Shown here piece after piece: positions 52,585 to 62,065 of a DNA stretch of 62,606 nucleotides; positions within the stretch are counted from its first letter, which is position 1; every line of letters starts with the position of its first letter. Source of the DNA: Enterobacter sichuanensis (GTDB taxonomy: Bacteria > Pseudomonadota > Gammaproteobacteria > Enterobacterales > Enterobacteriaceae). A model generated the notes under the pieces. It had not been told where the DNA came from. It did no database searches and was given only the letters and a program-made list of their open reading frames with translations. The stretch lies in the NCBI RefSeq assembly GCF_002939185.1, contig NZ_POVL01000029.1, positions 1 to 62,606 on the forward strand, read 5' to 3'. The translations under genes were made by a program, and so were the position numbers.

Positions 52585-53663
52585 TACTTCGCCTCCCGCG
52601 TATCAATGGTCACCTGTACCGACATGCCCGGACGCAGCAGCGCGGAATCTTCTGGCTTACCGAGCACCTCAATGCGCACCGGAATACGCTGGGCAATTTT
52701 GACAAAGTTCCCGGTGGCGTTATCCGGCGTGATGGCGCTGAATTCTACGCCGGTTGCCGGAGAGATACTCTCCACGCGACCCTGATAGGCTTTGTTATTG
52801 AGGGCATCGACGGTGAATTTCACCGGCTGGCCGACGCGCAGCTCCGCGAGCTGGGTCTCTTTAATATTGGCGATGACCCAGTGCTGCGGCGGCACCAGGG
52901 TGGTGAGGTGGGTCCCGGCAGTCACGTAGGCACCGAGACGCACGGCGATCTGACCAAGCTGGCCGTCGCGCGGGGCCACAATACGCGTGTTTTGCAGATC
53001 GATCTGCGCCAGCTCCAGCGCCGCTTTGGCATTTTCAACATCCGCTTCCAGCGCACCGCGGTTCACAATCACCGTCTGTAGATCCTGACGCGACATCTCA
53101 AGCGCGGCTTTCGCCTGGTCGATATCCGCGCTGCCCTGGGCGGCGCTGGCCAACGCCGCGTCGCGTTCACGAATGGAAAGCGAACCGTCAGCCGTCAGCT
53201 CTTTCACCCGCTTTAAATCCGCCTGGGTTTTCAGGCTCTGGGCGCGGGCATTTTTCAGCGCGGCGTCATTTTTGGCGATGACGGCCTCAGCGCTTTTACG
53301 CTGCTGCAGATTGTTATTCAGGGCGGCAATTTTCATCGCCAGCTGGGCCTCGGCCTGATGCACCCGCTGACGATAAATACGGTCATCAATCTGCAGCAGC
53401 AGGTCGCCTTTTTTGACCTGTACAAAGTCCTGAACGTGCACCTCAGTGATATAACCGTTCACCTGCGGGCTGATAAACGTCGTCTGGCCGCGCACGTAAG
53501 CGTTGTCGGTAAACTGGGCATGGCGGGTGAATGGCGGAAGCTGCCACGCGTAAAGGATCACCAGCACGCCGACGATACCGATGGCGGCGGCAGTGAAAAC
53601 GGAAACAATGCGCACATTTTTGCGGGTGTTGGCCTGCTCTTTGGCGGCATCCTGCTGACTCAT
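52584..53663 (-). CDS. EmrA-like HlyD family adaptor
   Basis: This 359-residue inner-membrane-anchored adaptor has one membrane segment at about 20-40 (VFTAAAIGIVGVLVILYAW), a biotinyl-lipoyl half FISPQVNGYITEVHVQDFVQV, a coiled-coil hairpin of about 110 residues, the second half NTRIVAPRDGQLGQIAVRLG and a beta barrel. It links the DHA2 permease to the outer-membrane channel. It lies 22 bases after the permease gene and overlaps the channel gene by one base. Confidence 0.94.
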   Translation of the reverse strand: MSQQDAAKEQANTRKNVRIVSVFTAAAIGIVGVLVILYAWQLPPFTRHAQFTDNAYVRGQTTFISPQVNGYITEVHVQDFVQVKKGDLLLQIDDRIYRQRVHQAEAQLAMKIAALNNNLQQRKSAEAVIAKNDAALKNARAQSLKTQADLKRVKELTADGSLSIRERDAALASAAQGSADIDQAKAALEMSRQDLQTVIVNRGALEADVENAKAALELAQIDLQNTRIVAPRDGQLGQIAVRLGAYVTAGTHLTTLVPPQHWVIANIKETQLAELRVGQPVKFTVDALNNKAYQGRVESISPATGVEFSAITPDNATGNFVKIAQRIPVRIEVLGKPEDSALLRPGMSVQVTIDTREAK

Positions 53664-53685
53664 AAATTCTCCAGAAATATTTCAA

Positions 53686-55338
53686 TTATTTGTTGCCGGT
53701 GGCGTTCTTAAGCGCCATACGGGCAGTGATGCGCAGGCGCAGCAAGCGCCATAAAATCCAGACCAGCGTGGCGGCAGCGATACTGGCGGTCAGAAGATAA
53801 GTATCGTTGTAGGCCAGAATATTCGCTTCCAGGCTGGTGACCGTTTGCAGCTGCGTTATCGCCTGGGTGCCCAGCAGCGCGCTGTCGCCAATCAGGCTTT
53901 TGTACATCTGGGTATAAAGCTGGATCCGCTCGTTGACCAGCGGGTTGAGCGTGGTGAGCTGGTCCGCCAGCAGGCTGGAGTGGTACTTCTCGCGCCAGGT
54001 CTGGAAGGTACCGAGAATAGCGGAGCCCAGCAGACCGCCGAGGTTCTGGCTCATGCCAAACATCACCGAGAAGCTGACCAGGTTGCGCGGGTCGGCGATC
54101 ACGCCGCCGATGGCGGCCAGCATTGCCGGAGCCAGGAAGAAAGCGCTGCCAAAGCCCAACAGGAACTGACTCAGCATCAGCTGATCCGGTCGGGTCAAAT
54201 TGTTAGACTGGCTGTCCAGCAGCGAGGCAACAATCATCAGCGCCAGCGAGGTGATTATCGGCCACGCCAGTTTCGTCGGCTTGATGGTGAGACAGCTGGT
54301 GACGATCCCGCAGACGATACCGGCGAAAATGGACCATGCCAGATGCGTCATCTGCTCGTTCTGTAAACCCACGTACTGCAGCCAGCCGATGACGCCGGTA
54401 TTTTGCTCGGCCAGCACGATACGGATCAGCAGCATGATCAGCCCCAGACGAACGATGCTGCCGCTCGACAACCAGCGGGTGTTCAGCAGCGGGTTGCTGC
54501 GGTTATGTTCAAAGACGATGGCCGCCACAATGAGCACCAGCGATAGCGCCAGCGACCAGCCGATCCACGGCGCCTCGAACCACCAGTCAAGACGGCCTAA
54601 AGAGAGTACGGCGCAGAGCAGGGCCATTCCAGGGGCCATTAAAAAGAAGGTGATAAAGTCTTTTTTCTCAAAAACCTTTCGTCGGTCACCCGGCGGCAGT
54701 TTTAAGGCTATCACGCAGGCGAGGGAGATCAGCGCCAGCCCCAGTTCGAAGAAATAGAGCCCGCGCCACTCGTCCAGCTGCAGCAGCTCGGTCGAAAACA
54801 GGCGGGCGAGAGGGATGGCGAGTGACGATCCGGTGATGCCGATAGTCAGCGCTTTCAGGCGATGTTTCGCCGGCCAGGCCTGGATCTGGTAGTAAATCCC
54901 CAGCGAGCTGAGCGCGGCGGCCACCATACCGTGCGCGGCGCGGACCATCAGCGCCGAGCTGAGATCGTTAACAAAGAGGTGGAAAAAGGTGACCAGCACA
55001 TACAGCACCAGAAAACCTTCCGTAAAGGCGCGTAAACCGTACTGCTGGCGGAATTTCACCAGCAGCAGGTTAATGGAAATGTTGGTCATCACATAGACCG
55101 CCGGTAACCAGGCGATTTCCGTAGACCAGGCGCCGAAGGTACCCTGCAGATTTTGCAGGTTGGCGGTGACCACCGCATTGCCCAGGGCACCCGTCAGGCA
55201 GACCAGCAGGCCAACGACGCCGTAGGCAACCCGTTTGGGCGTACTGTGGTTTGGCGTGGAGGGTGACCCCAGCAGTGCCGGTTTCTCGTGTGGCTGCCAC
55301 TCGCGAGGAGCATAAGGGTCGCGTTCGGGCAGGCGCAT
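53686..55338 (-). CDS. EmrB-like DHA2 family MFS efflux permease
   Basis: This 550-residue permease has about fourteen membrane helices, as in EmrB. It starts with a soluble N-terminal stretch (about 1-35), and then VGLLVCLTGALGNAVVTANL, where the usual acidic residue of helix 1 is missing. Motif C-like regions are GITGSSLAIPLARLF and GMSQNLGGLLGSAI. It is the first gene of a three-gene efflux operon (permease, adaptor, channel). A 25-bp near-palindrome lies upstream, but no regulator gene is adjacent. Substrate unknown. Confidence 0.93.
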   Translation of the reverse strand: MRLPERDPYAPREWQPHEKPALLGSPSTPNHSTPKRVAYGVVGLLVCLTGALGNAVVTANLQNLQGTFGAWSTEIAWLPAVYVMTNISINLLLVKFRQQYGLRAFTEGFLVLYVLVTFFHLFVNDLSSALMVRAAHGMVAAALSSLGIYYQIQAWPAKHRLKALTIGITGSSLAIPLARLFSTELLQLDEWRGLYFFELGLALISLACVIALKLPPGDRRKVFEKKDFITFFLMAPGMALLCAVLSLGRLDWWFEAPWIGWSLALSLVLIVAAIVFEHNRSNPLLNTRWLSSGSIVRLGLIMLLIRIVLAEQNTGVIGWLQYVGLQNEQMTHLAWSIFAGIVCGIVTSCLTIKPTKLAWPIITSLALMIVASLLDSQSNNLTRPDQLMLSQFLLGFGSAFFLAPAMLAAIGGVIADPRNLVSFSVMFGMSQNLGGLLGSAILGTFQTWREKYHSSLLADQLTTLNPLVNERIQLYTQMYKSLIGDSALLGTQAITQLQTVTSLEANILAYNDTYLLTASIAAATLVWILWRLLRLRITARMALKNATGNK

Positions 55339-55400
55339 AACGTTGTTTACCTTTGAAAAAATTGAAAAATTAACGGGCTCGCGATTCTACGTCTGCCTTA

Positions 55401-55425
55401 AATCATAATTCAAGTGAATATGATT
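55401..55425. promoter_or_regulatory. Near-palindrome before the DHA2 efflux operon
   Basis: AATCATAATTC (55401-55411) and GAATATGATT (55416-55425) are inverted with a single extra base and a 4-base centre. It lies 63 bases before the permease start in the AT-rich region shared with divergent ydcF. It resembles an operator of the MarR or TetR type. Confidence 0.5.
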
Positions 55426-55560
55426 TACGCATGTTAATCAAATGTTGAATAAGAAGTTTAAGGAAAAAGAGCGGCCTGACCAGACGAACTTTAGCCATGA
55501 AAGCCTGTTTTGCGGCGCTAAGTGCGGTACGCTAACCGCAGATGCTGTAAGGAGATGATG

Positions 55561-56355
55561 ATGATACCGACTTTTTTCCCCTGCGTGCCCGCTGACACGC
55601 TAAGTGCCATTAACACCGTAGGACACTGGCTGGCACAGGATGACCTGCAGCCGGGGCAGCCCGTTGATTTGGTCATTCTGGCGGGTAATGCTGTCATTCC
55701 TGCCATTGATGCCGCCTGTCGCCTGGCGGCCGAGCAGGGTGTGCCTTTGATGATTAGCGGGGGAATAGGACATTCAACCGCCTTCCTCTATGCCGCTGTT
55801 GCCAGACACCCGCACTATCACATCGTCCCCACGGCAGGCCGTGCGGAGGCGGCCATTCTGGCCGATATCGCCCGTCAGTTCTGGCATATTCCGGCAGAGC
55901 GCATTTTTGTGGAAGAGCAGTCAACCAACTGTGGTGAGAACGCACGGTTTAGCCGGGCGTTGATGAAACATCTTCATCTTGCTCCTGAACGCGTGCTGGT
56001 GGTGCAGGACCCCACCATGCAGCGGCGCACAATGGCAACGTTTGCCCGTGTATGCCGGGATGAACCTGCCGCACCAGAATGGATAAGCCATCCCGGATTG
56101 ACACCCGTGTTACGTAACAGCAACGATGGACTGGTCTTCAGCGGGAGAGGGGAAGGGCTGTGGCCGGTTGAACGCTATTTGTCACTGGTACTGGGTGAAC
56201 TGCCGCGTCTGCGCGACGATGTTAACGGTTACGGACCGGCCGGGCGTGATTTTATCGCCCATGTGACGATACCCGCGCAGGTGGAAACCGCATGGCAAAT
56301 CTTACGTAACGATGCGATTCTGACAGAGGCGCTCGCGAGCCGCGCCCTGCTGTAA
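55561..56355 (+). CDS. ydcF: YdcF, DUF218 family protein
   Basis: This 264-residue protein matches E. coli Ydc[57 protein letters not shown]-type [18 protein letters not shown] and [15 protein letters not shown], which are the DUF218 blocks. E. coli YdcF has been reported to bind S-adenosylmethionine, but its role is unknown. Three ATG codons lie in a row after GGAG; I prefer the third (MIPTFFPCV) for spacing. The next gene in E. coli, aldA, is absent here. Confidence 0.92.
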   Translation: MIPTFFPCVPADTLSAINTVGHWLAQDDLQPGQPVDLVILAGNAVIPAIDAACRLAAEQGVPLMISGGIGHSTAFLYAAVARHPHYHIVPTAGRAEAAILADIARQFWHIPAERIFVEEQSTNCGENARFSRALMKHLHLAPERVLVVQDPTMQRRTMATFARVCRDEPAAPEWISHPGLTPVLRNSNDGLVFSGRGEGLWPVERYLSLVLGELPRLRDDVNGYGPAGRDFIAHVTIPAQVETAWQILRNDAILTEALASRALL

Positions 56356-56359
56356 ATTA

Positions 56360-56395
56360 CTGCCCGTTTGCATCACCTTTACTGCAAACGGGCAG
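56360..56395. terminator. Bidirectional terminator between ydcF and gapC
   Basis: CTGCCCGTTTGCA (56360-56372) and TGCAAACGGGCAG (56383-56395) form a perfect 13-bp stem with a 10-base loop in the 48-bp gap between convergent genes. The plus strand continues with GUUUCC; the minus strand with UAAUUU. Confidence 0.8.
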
Positions 56396-56403
56396 GTTTC
56401 CGG

Positions 56404-57405
56404 TTACAGTGCAGCAAACTTGTCCAGCGTACGCACCAGCTGGGTGACAAAACCATATTCGTTGTCATACCAGGCGACCGTTTTCACCAGCTGCAGATCG
56501 CCAGCCTCACTGACCTCCGTCTGCGTGGCGTCAAATACCGAACCGTAATGCGAGCCGATCACATCCGACGACACAATCTCTTCATCGGTATAGCCAAAGG
56601 ATTTGTTGCCCTGGGTCGCTTTTTTTAGCGCGGCGTTGATCTCCTCAATCGTCACTTTTTTCCCCAGAACAGCGACCAGCTCGGTTACCGAACCGGTTTT
56701 GACCGGCACGCGCTGGGCGTGGCCTTTGAGTTTACCGCTGAGGGCCGGGATCACCAGGCCAATGGCTTTCGCGGCCCCTGTCGTGTGCGGAATGATGTTC
56801 TCTGCCGCGGCGCGCGAGGCGCGCAGATCTTTCCCGCGCGGGCCATCCACCAGCGCCTGCGTACCGGTATAGGCGTGAATGGTGGTCATGGTACCGACTT
56901 TAATTTCAAAGGCATCGTGCAGGGCTTTTGCCAACGGGGCGAGGCAGTTGGTGGTGCAGGAGGCGACGGAGATAATGGTATCACTGGCGTCGAGGGTATC
57001 GTCGTTCACGTTAAAGACAATGGTTTTCATCTCGCCCGCAGGGGCGGAGATCAGCACCTTTTGGGCACCCGCATCCAGATGCGCCCGGGATTTCTCTTCA
57101 GAGGTATAAAAACCGGTGCATTCGACGACGATATCCACCCCGGCGGCTTTCCACGGGATATGTCGGGCCTCTTTTTCGGCGTACACCGCGATCGTTTTGC
57201 CATCCACAATCAGCGCGTCTTCGGTGAAATCCACACTCCACGGGAAACCGCCGTAGTTAGAGTCATGCCTGAGCAGATAGGCCAGCACTTTGGGCGAGGT
57301 AAGATCGTTGATGGCGACGACGGTGTTGCTGTCCTGGGTTTCAAGCAGGCGACGAAGGACGAGACGTCCGATGCGCCCGAATCCGTTAATGCCAATTTTA
57401 CTCAT
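56404..57405 (-). CDS. gapC: Glyceraldehyde-3-phosphate dehydrogenase GapC
   Basis: This 333-residue GAPDH is complete. The NAD fold is [13 protein letters not shown] (6-18), the catalytic Cys150 is in [12 protein letters not shown] and the His is in TTIHAYTG (about 176). It lies between ydcF and cybB exactly as E. coli gapC, which in K-12 is a split pseudogene. Here it is intact, with no frameshift. It is probably the second GAPDH beside housekeeping gapA, perhaps used under particular conditions; the sequence does not say which. Confidence 0.93.
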   Translation of the reverse strand: MSKIGINGFGRIGRLVLRRLLETQDSNTVVAINDLTSPKVLAYLLRHDSNYGGFPWSVDFTEDALIVDGKTIAVYAEKEARHIPWKAAGVDIVVECTGFYTSEEKSRAHLDAGAQKVLISAPAGEMKTIVFNVNDDTLDASDTIISVASCTTNCLAPLAKALHDAFEIKVGTMTTIHAYTGTQALVDGPRGKDLRASRAAAENIIPHTTGAAKAIGLVIPALSGKLKGHAQRVPVKTGSVTELVAVLGKKVTIEEINAALKKATQGNKSFGYTDEEIVSSDVIGSHYGSVFDATQTEVSEAGDLQLVKTVAWYDNEYGFVTQLVRTLDKFAAL

Positions 57406-57594
57406 GGTGTTCTCCTGTAAACGTGTCGGTGCGACAGTTTGAACTCATCCAGGCTTAGACCATGACGGGCAGGGCGGCAATTGAAGATGCTTCATGCGCG
57501 AGGAAGTATTTGAAAAACCATACAGTAAAGTTAATGAATTTTTAAGGAAAGGGGATTATGTTGGCGCGGTGACTGTTTTTTTTCAGGAAATCCC

Positions 57595-58125
57595 ATGCGT
57601 ACTAAATATACAAGCCTGCAGATTGCGATTCACTGGCTGGTGTTTCTGTTAATCATCGTCGCCTACTGCGCGATGGAGTTTAAAGGCTTCTTCCCGCGAA
57701 CCGCACGCCCGGCGATCAATATGATCCACGTGTCCTGCGGTATCAGTATCCTGGTGCTGATGGTGACCCGTTTGCTGGTGCGTCTGAAATTCCGCGCGCC
57801 ACCGATTCAACCGAAGCCAAAAGCGATGGTGACAGGCCTTTCCCATCTGGGGCATCTGGTGGTGTATCTGCTGTTTATCGCGCTGCCGCTGATTGGCATT
57901 GTGATGATGTACAACCGGGGGAGCGACTGGTTTGCTTTTGGCATGACGATGCCGCATGCGGCGGAGTCCAATTTTGACCTGGTGGATACGCTGAAAGAGT
58001 GGCACGAGACGCTGGCAAATCTGGGCTATTTTGTGATTGGCCTGCATGCCGCCGCAGCGCTGATGCATCACTACTTCTGGAAGGACAATACGCTTCTTCG
58101 CATGATGCCGAAAAAGCGTCAGTAG
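57595..58125 (+). CDS. cybB: CybB, cytochrome b561
   Basis: This 176-residue di-haem membrane protein has four helices. Haem-ligand His residues are in QIAIHWLVF (about 13), INMIHVSCG (about 45) and the paired H of HETLANLGYFVIGLHAAAALMHHY near the end. It transfers electrons from quinol, and the family has been linked to superoxide-to-quinone oxidation. AGGAAATCCC precedes the ATG. The 189-bp gap to gapC contains AT-rich promoter-like sequence and no gene. Confidence 0.96.
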   Translation: MRTKYTSLQIAIHWLVFLLIIVAYCAMEFKGFFPRTARPAINMIHVSCGISILVLMVTRLLVRLKFRAPPIQPKPKAMVTGLSHLGHLVVYLLFIALPLIGIVMMYNRGSDWFAFGMTMPHAAESNFDLVDTLKEWHETLANLGYFVIGLHAAAALMHHYFWKDNTLLRMMPKKRQ

Positions 58126-58137
58126 TCTTTAACGCTT

Positions 58138-58192
58138 GCCGGGTGGCGCTGCGCTTACCCGGCCTACATTTGCATCGTAGCCGCCACCCGGC
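58138..58192. repeat. REP pair, possible terminator after cybB
   Basis: GCCGGGTGGC (58138-58147) and GCCACCCGGC (58183-58192) are perfect inverted copies that enclose further REP sequence, and GUUUUU follows on the plus strand. It may both be a BIME and end the cybB transcript. Confidence 0.75.
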
Positions 58193-58198
58193 TTGTTT

Positions 58199-59266
58199 TT
58201 AACCCAGCAGAGCACGCTCTTCAGCCGTTAACGCCAGCGGCTGCGTTGACCCCGTCTCCGACGATTTCACCGCCGCTTCCAGCACCGCCATCACCGCTAA
58301 CGCCTCAACTGGATGCACCGGGTTGGCGATCTTCCCGAGCAGGGCATCGCGCACGTTGATGTAATACTGGCGCTGATCGCCTTTCGGTGTGGTAATGGTC
58401 TGCGGTGCGCCATCAGCCCCATAGAACACCATACTGTCACTGTCTTCCCCCCAGGCTTCACTGCCCGGAATGACGCCAGACAGCAGTTGCGCCTCCTGCT
58501 GGTCGATTCGGGCTTTCACCACGCTGCCTTTGTCCCCGTGGACGGCAAAGCGTGCTGTTCCGCCAGCCACCAGCATGCTGGCGTGCAGAATAACTTTATG
58601 CTCCGGGTAGTTCAGGACCACGTGCGCCCAGTCGTTAACTTCTGCGCCGTCGCGCAGCGTCGCAATATTCCCCTGCACCGTCTGCGGCAGGCCAAAGAGC
58701 TGCAGCGTCTGGTCGATCAGGTGCGGACCCAGGTCAAACCACAGACCGCTCCCGGGGACATTCTGCTCGCGCCAGCGCACGCGCACTTCCGGGCGGAAGC
58801 GGTCGATATGTGACTCCAGATGTTTAACCTTGCCGAGCGTGCCTTGCTCAATAATCTGCTTAATGCCGAGGAAATCGCTGTCCCAGCGGCGGTTGTGGAA
58901 GACGGAGAGCAGAAGCTGCTTTTCATCCGCCAGGGCGATCAGATCCCGGGCTTCCTGCATATCAAGCGTGAAGGGCTTATCCACGACCACATGTTTCCCT
59001 GAATTCAGGGCCAGGGTTGCCAGCGGGGCATGCGTGGCATTGGGGGAGGCGATCACCACCAGATCGACGTCCGGGTGCTGAATCGCCTCTTCCGGCGTGG
59101 CCACCACCAGCACGTCAGGCAGATCGCGTTTCACCTTCTCTTCATCCCTGGAAGAGACCACGGCCAGCCTGATGCCGTCCACAGACTGGATCAGCGGAGC
59201 ATGGAACGTTTTACCGACGAATCCATACCCGATCAGCGCAATGTTGATTGTTTGAACTGTACTCAT
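58199..59266 (-). CDS. Gfo/Idh/MocA family oxidoreductase
   Basis: This 355-residue NAD(P)-dependent dehydrogenase has the Rossmann motif GYGFVGKTFHAPLI (about 13-26), the family motif KHVVVDKPFTLD (EKP variant DKP, about 90-101), and SVFHNRRWDSDF then PGSGLWFDLGPHLIDQ with the conserved GPH segment. It is close to YdgJ-type enzymes, which act on inositols or sugars. Start ATG 59266 is preferred after GGAGAAGG. It is 16 bases downstream of a DeoR-type gene, making a regulator-enzyme pair. The substrate is not known. Confidence 0.9.
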   Translation of the reverse strand: MSTVQTINIALIGYGFVGKTFHAPLIQSVDGIRLAVVSSRDEEKVKRDLPDVLVVATPEEAIQHPDVDLVVIASPNATHAPLATLALNSGKHVVVDKPFTLDMQEARDLIALADEKQLLLSVFHNRRWDSDFLGIKQIIEQGTLGKVKHLESHIDRFRPEVRVRWREQNVPGSGLWFDLGPHLIDQTLQLFGLPQTVQGNIATLRDGAEVNDWAHVVLNYPEHKVILHASMLVAGGTARFAVHGDKGSVVKARIDQQEAQLLSGVIPGSEAWGEDSDSMVFYGADGAPQTITTPKGDQRQYYINVRDALLGKIANPVHPVEALAVMAVLEAAVKSSETGSTQPLALTAEERALLG

Positions 59267-59282
59267 GACCTTCTCCACGTTA

Positions 59283-60023
59283 TTACGCGCACACCGTTAC
59301 CTGCAATGCGCCAGGGTCCCCAAGCTCAGGCCAGGGACGATCTAAAAAGAGTTGTTGAATGCCGGATAGCCCCGAAACCAGATACGGTTCACAGCGGTTG
59401 ACTTTCAGATGGTCGGCGACAATCCAGTGGGCATGACTCGCGGCAAGCATCGCGCGTTTAACCTCGGCATCCGCTTCTTTGCCGGCACTCAGGCCGAGTT
59501 CGGCATGAATGGCGCACGCGCCGAGAATGGCAATATCTGCCCGATACCGGGACAGCAGCGACAACGTTGCACTTCCGGCGAACAGGCGTTGTTTTGGGTC
59601 CCATTTCCCGCCGAGCAGGATCAGTTCAATGTCTTCCCGCTCGCTAAAATTCTGGGCGATATCAAGCGACGTGGTAATGACGGTCAGCGGCCCCTGAAGG
59701 AAGGTGGCGACTGCCATCACCGTGCTTCCGGCATCCAGAAACAGGGTGGAACCCGGAGGAACCTGCTGTGCGACCTGTTTACCCAGGCGCTGTTTGGTTT
59801 CCGGCAGCAGCGTGTTGCGGCCCTGACGATTCATGGCGGAGAGATTCAGGGCGATGGCCCCGCCGTGGTTTTTCTGCGCCAGGCCCTGGTTTTCCAGGTC
59901 GGTCAAATCCCGACGGATGGTGTCGGCTGATACCTGCAGCTTCTCTGCCAGTTCGGTGATGCTGGCCTGGCCTTGCTCACTGAGGAGATCGAGGACGTAG
60001 CGTTGACGAGCGGTTTTGTGCAT
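59283..60023 (-). CDS. DeoR family regulator
   Basis: This 246-residue regulator has the N-terminal DeoR helix-turn-helix (HKTARQRYVLDLL and ELAEKLQVSADTIRRDL, about 1-42) and the sugar-phosphate binding domain: DAGSTVMAVATFL (about 100) and LGGKWDP, then ADIAILGACAIHAELGLS. It starts at ATG 60023 (MHKTARQRY), the family N-terminus; upstream codons are unlikely. It is co-directional with the dehydrogenase 16 bases downstream, which it probably controls in response to a phosphorylated sugar or polyol. Confidence 0.92.
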   Translation of the reverse strand: MHKTARQRYVLDLLSEQGQASITELAEKLQVSADTIRRDLTDLENQGLAQKNHGGAIALNLSAMNRQGRNTLLPETKQRLGKQVAQQVPPGSTLFLDAGSTVMAVATFLQGPLTVITTSLDIAQNFSEREDIELILLGGKWDPKQRLFAGSATLSLLSRYRADIAILGACAIHAELGLSAGKEADAEVKRAMLAASHAHWIVADHLKVNRCEPYLVSGLSGIQQLFLDRPWPELGDPGALQVTVCA

Positions 60024-60137
60024 GGGCTGCAATCCTGCAAAATGTCGCAATAGTTTGCATAATACAGCATTTTGACGCAGAGGGAAGAACGATGTCGGGA
60101 GCAAACAGGAAAAACGGGAAGCGACAGGCAGAGGGCG

Positions 60138-60161
60138 AAAAAAAAGCCCCGAAGGGCCTTT
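60138..60161 (-). terminator. Terminator of the YqjD/ElaB-like gene
   Basis: On the minus strand the stem AAGGCCC / GGGGCTT (one C-C mismatch, 3-base loop) is followed by eight U. It lies 3 bases past the stop. Confidence 0.8.
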
Positions 60162-60163
60162 GA

Positions 60164-60436
60164 TTATTTGCGACCCAGCAACAGGCCGAGCACAATACCC
60201 ACCGCTCCCGCGGCGATGAGGCCGGTGAGGGGGTTATTTCTGACAGCTTCAGTGACATCGGAGACGGCATCGCTGGCCTGTGCGGCATACTTTTTAGCGG
60301 CACCTTTTACCTGATGCTTTGGTGAATCCACGAACTCACCAAATTGCTGCTGCGCTGAACCTGTCAGTTCATCAAGCTTATTTTTTGCTTTGTCTTCAGC
60401 AAACTGGGTATTTTTATCAGTACCGAAATCAGACAT
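60164..60436 (-). CDS. YqjD/ElaB-like membrane-tail protein (CsbD-like N-terminus)
   Basis: This 90-residue protein has two parts. The N-terminal half is polar, Lys/Gln/Asp-rich and helical (about 1-55, KAKNKLDELTGSAQQQFGEF resembling CsbD). The C-terminal half has a glycine-rich hydrophobic segment (GLIAAGAVGIVLGLLLGRK, about 72-90). The C-terminal tail is like YqjD and ElaB, stationary-phase proteins that bind ribosomes and the inner membrane through a C-terminal helix. Expression is often sigma-S dependent. A strong terminator follows. Confidence 0.8.
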   Translation of the reverse strand: MSDFGTDKNTQFAEDKAKNKLDELTGSAQQQFGEFVDSPKHQVKGAAKKYAAQASDAVSDVTEAVRNNPLTGLIAAGAVGIVLGLLLGRK

Positions 60437-60568
60437 TGTGCCTCCTTTTGTTAACAGGTAAAGGATAGCCTCTCTTAACAGATGTGAGGCCCGCAGGGCT
60501 AAATTCGGCCCGCAATGCGGCTGTTTTCGGATATCTCTGTGCCTGAAACGACACTACACGCGACGCCG

Positions 60569-61045
60569 CTATTCGGCAAATTTCAGCAACGCTTCGCCAT
60601 CCAGACGATAACGCACCCACTCAGACTGCGGCAGTGCACCAATGCTCAGGTAAAAGTCGATGGCGGGCTGGTTCCAGTCCAGCACGCTCCATTCAAGGCG
60701 ACCGCACTGCCGTTGTACGGCGAGTTGCGCGATATGTTTCAGCAGTGCTTTTCCCGCACCCAGGCCGCGGTACGCCGGGGAAACATACAGATCTTCCATA
60801 TAAATCCCGTTGCGGCCAAGCCAGGTTGAATAACTGGTGAAGAACACGGCATAGCCAGCAATTTGTCCTTCACACTCAGCGATCAACGCTTCGGTTTTAC
60901 TGCCTTCGCCAAAAAGCGTTTCCCGGATCTCATCCGGGATGGTGACGACGGCTTCCGGCGCTTTCTCATACACTGCCAGCTCATAGATCATGGCGTAAAT
61001 GGCTGCTGCATCGTCGGGACGGGCCCGGCGAAGGGTGATATTCAT
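60569..61045 (-). CDS. SSAT-like GNAT acetyltransferase
   Basis: This 158-residue GNAT protein starts at ATG 61045 (MNITLRRARPDD), after CAGGAAAA. Its layout follows spermidine/spermine N1-acetyltransferase of animals: RRARPDDAAAIYAMIYELAVYEK, then YMEDLYVSPAYRGLGAGKALLKH (acetyl-CoA site) and LEWSVLDWNQPAIDFYLSIGA. Bacterial relatives act on polyamines or thialysine-like amines. It is divergent from a LysR-type gene, with 90 bp between. Confidence 0.88.
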   Translation of the reverse strand: MNITLRRARPDDAAAIYAMIYELAVYEKAPEAVVTIPDEIRETLFGEGSKTEALIAECEGQIAGYAVFFTSYSTWLGRNGIYMEDLYVSPAYRGLGAGKALLKHIAQLAVQRQCGRLEWSVLDWNQPAIDFYLSIGALPQSEWVRYRLDGEALLKFAE

Positions 61046-61135
61046 GATTTTTCCTGCTTTTTTGCCTGTGTGTTGATTGATGGCGTTAAGCATACGGAGT
61101 ATTGTCCGAAGAATTAAGTGCAATGAAATCAACCA

Positions 61136-62065
61136 ATGATGAATATTATGCATCCGGCCCTGAGACGTCTTGATTTAAACCTGCTGCCTGTTTTTGATGC
61201 GATATATCGCTACCGCTCCGTTCGGCTGGCCGCTGACGAGCTGGCGATGAGCACGTCCGCACTCAGCCATGCGCTGTCGCGTTTACGTACGACCCTGAAC
61301 GATCCGCTCTTTTTTCGCGAAGGGCACCGCATGTCCCCCAGCGTGTATGCTTCTCAACTTGCGCCTTCCATTGCTTCCGCTTTGTCGTTCCTTAACCACG
61401 AGTTGACTCCGCAGCCGGCGTTTGACCCGGCCAGCAGTACTGAGAGCTTACAGATTGCAATTACCGATTTTACCGCGCTGTGCATTTTCCCGGCCCTGAT
61501 GCACACCCTGCAGCTGTCTGCCCCGGGATTACGTTTTGAATTGCGCTACCTGCCGCACAGCCCGGCGCTGACGGAACTGCTGGCGGGCGAGGTGGATCTG
61601 GCGCTGGGATTTAGTACGCCGGAGGATATTCGTCATCCGGAACTGGAAGAGATCGGCTGGTTTGAAGATGAGTATGTGGTCATCAGCAGCGCGAGCCGAA
61701 CGCGGCTGACGCTGGAGGATTATCTCGCGGCCCGACATCTGGTGGTCACGCCATGGAATGAGAAACAGGGCGTTCTGGATGTGCGGCTCGAGCAGTTAGG
61801 CTATACCCGACACATTGCGATCAAAACGCCGTCGATGCTCAGCGCGCCATTTATCGTGGCGGAAAGCGATCTGCTGATGGCCATTCCACGGTATGCGGCC
61901 GAGAAGCTGATGGCGGCAGTGGATATTAAAATTTTTGACTTACCGTTCTCAATACGAAGATTTGAGGTGAAAATTTACTCCCATAAACGCAGCGGTCAGC
62001 GGGGCGCGACACGCTGGCTTAAGGAAGAACTGCAAACGCTGGCGCAGGCTTGCAGGGGAGAGTAG
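61136..62065 (+). CDS. LysR family regulator
   Basis: This 309-residue LysR-type regulator, of the NodD/LeuO-like layout, begins HPALRRLDLNLLPVFDAIYR, has the helix-turn-helix at about 28-55 (VRLAADELAMSTSALSHALSR) and the HRMSPSVYASQLAPSIA linker. It has tandem ATG codons (61136, 61139). It is divergent from the SSAT-like gene, a likely target. A REP element lies just past its stop. Confidence 0.92.
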   Translation: MMNIMHPALRRLDLNLLPVFDAIYRYRSVRLAADELAMSTSALSHALSRLRTTLNDPLFFREGHRMSPSVYASQLAPSIASALSFLNHELTPQPAFDPASSTESLQIAITDFTALCIFPALMHTLQLSAPGLRFELRYLPHSPALTELLAGEVDLALGFSTPEDIRHPELEEIGWFEDEYVVISSASRTRLTLEDYLAARHLVVTPWNEKQGVLDVRLEQLGYTRHIAIKTPSMLSAPFIVAESDLLMAIPRYAAEKLMAAVDIKIFDLPFSIRRFEVKIYSHKRSGQRGATRWLKEELQTLAQACRGE

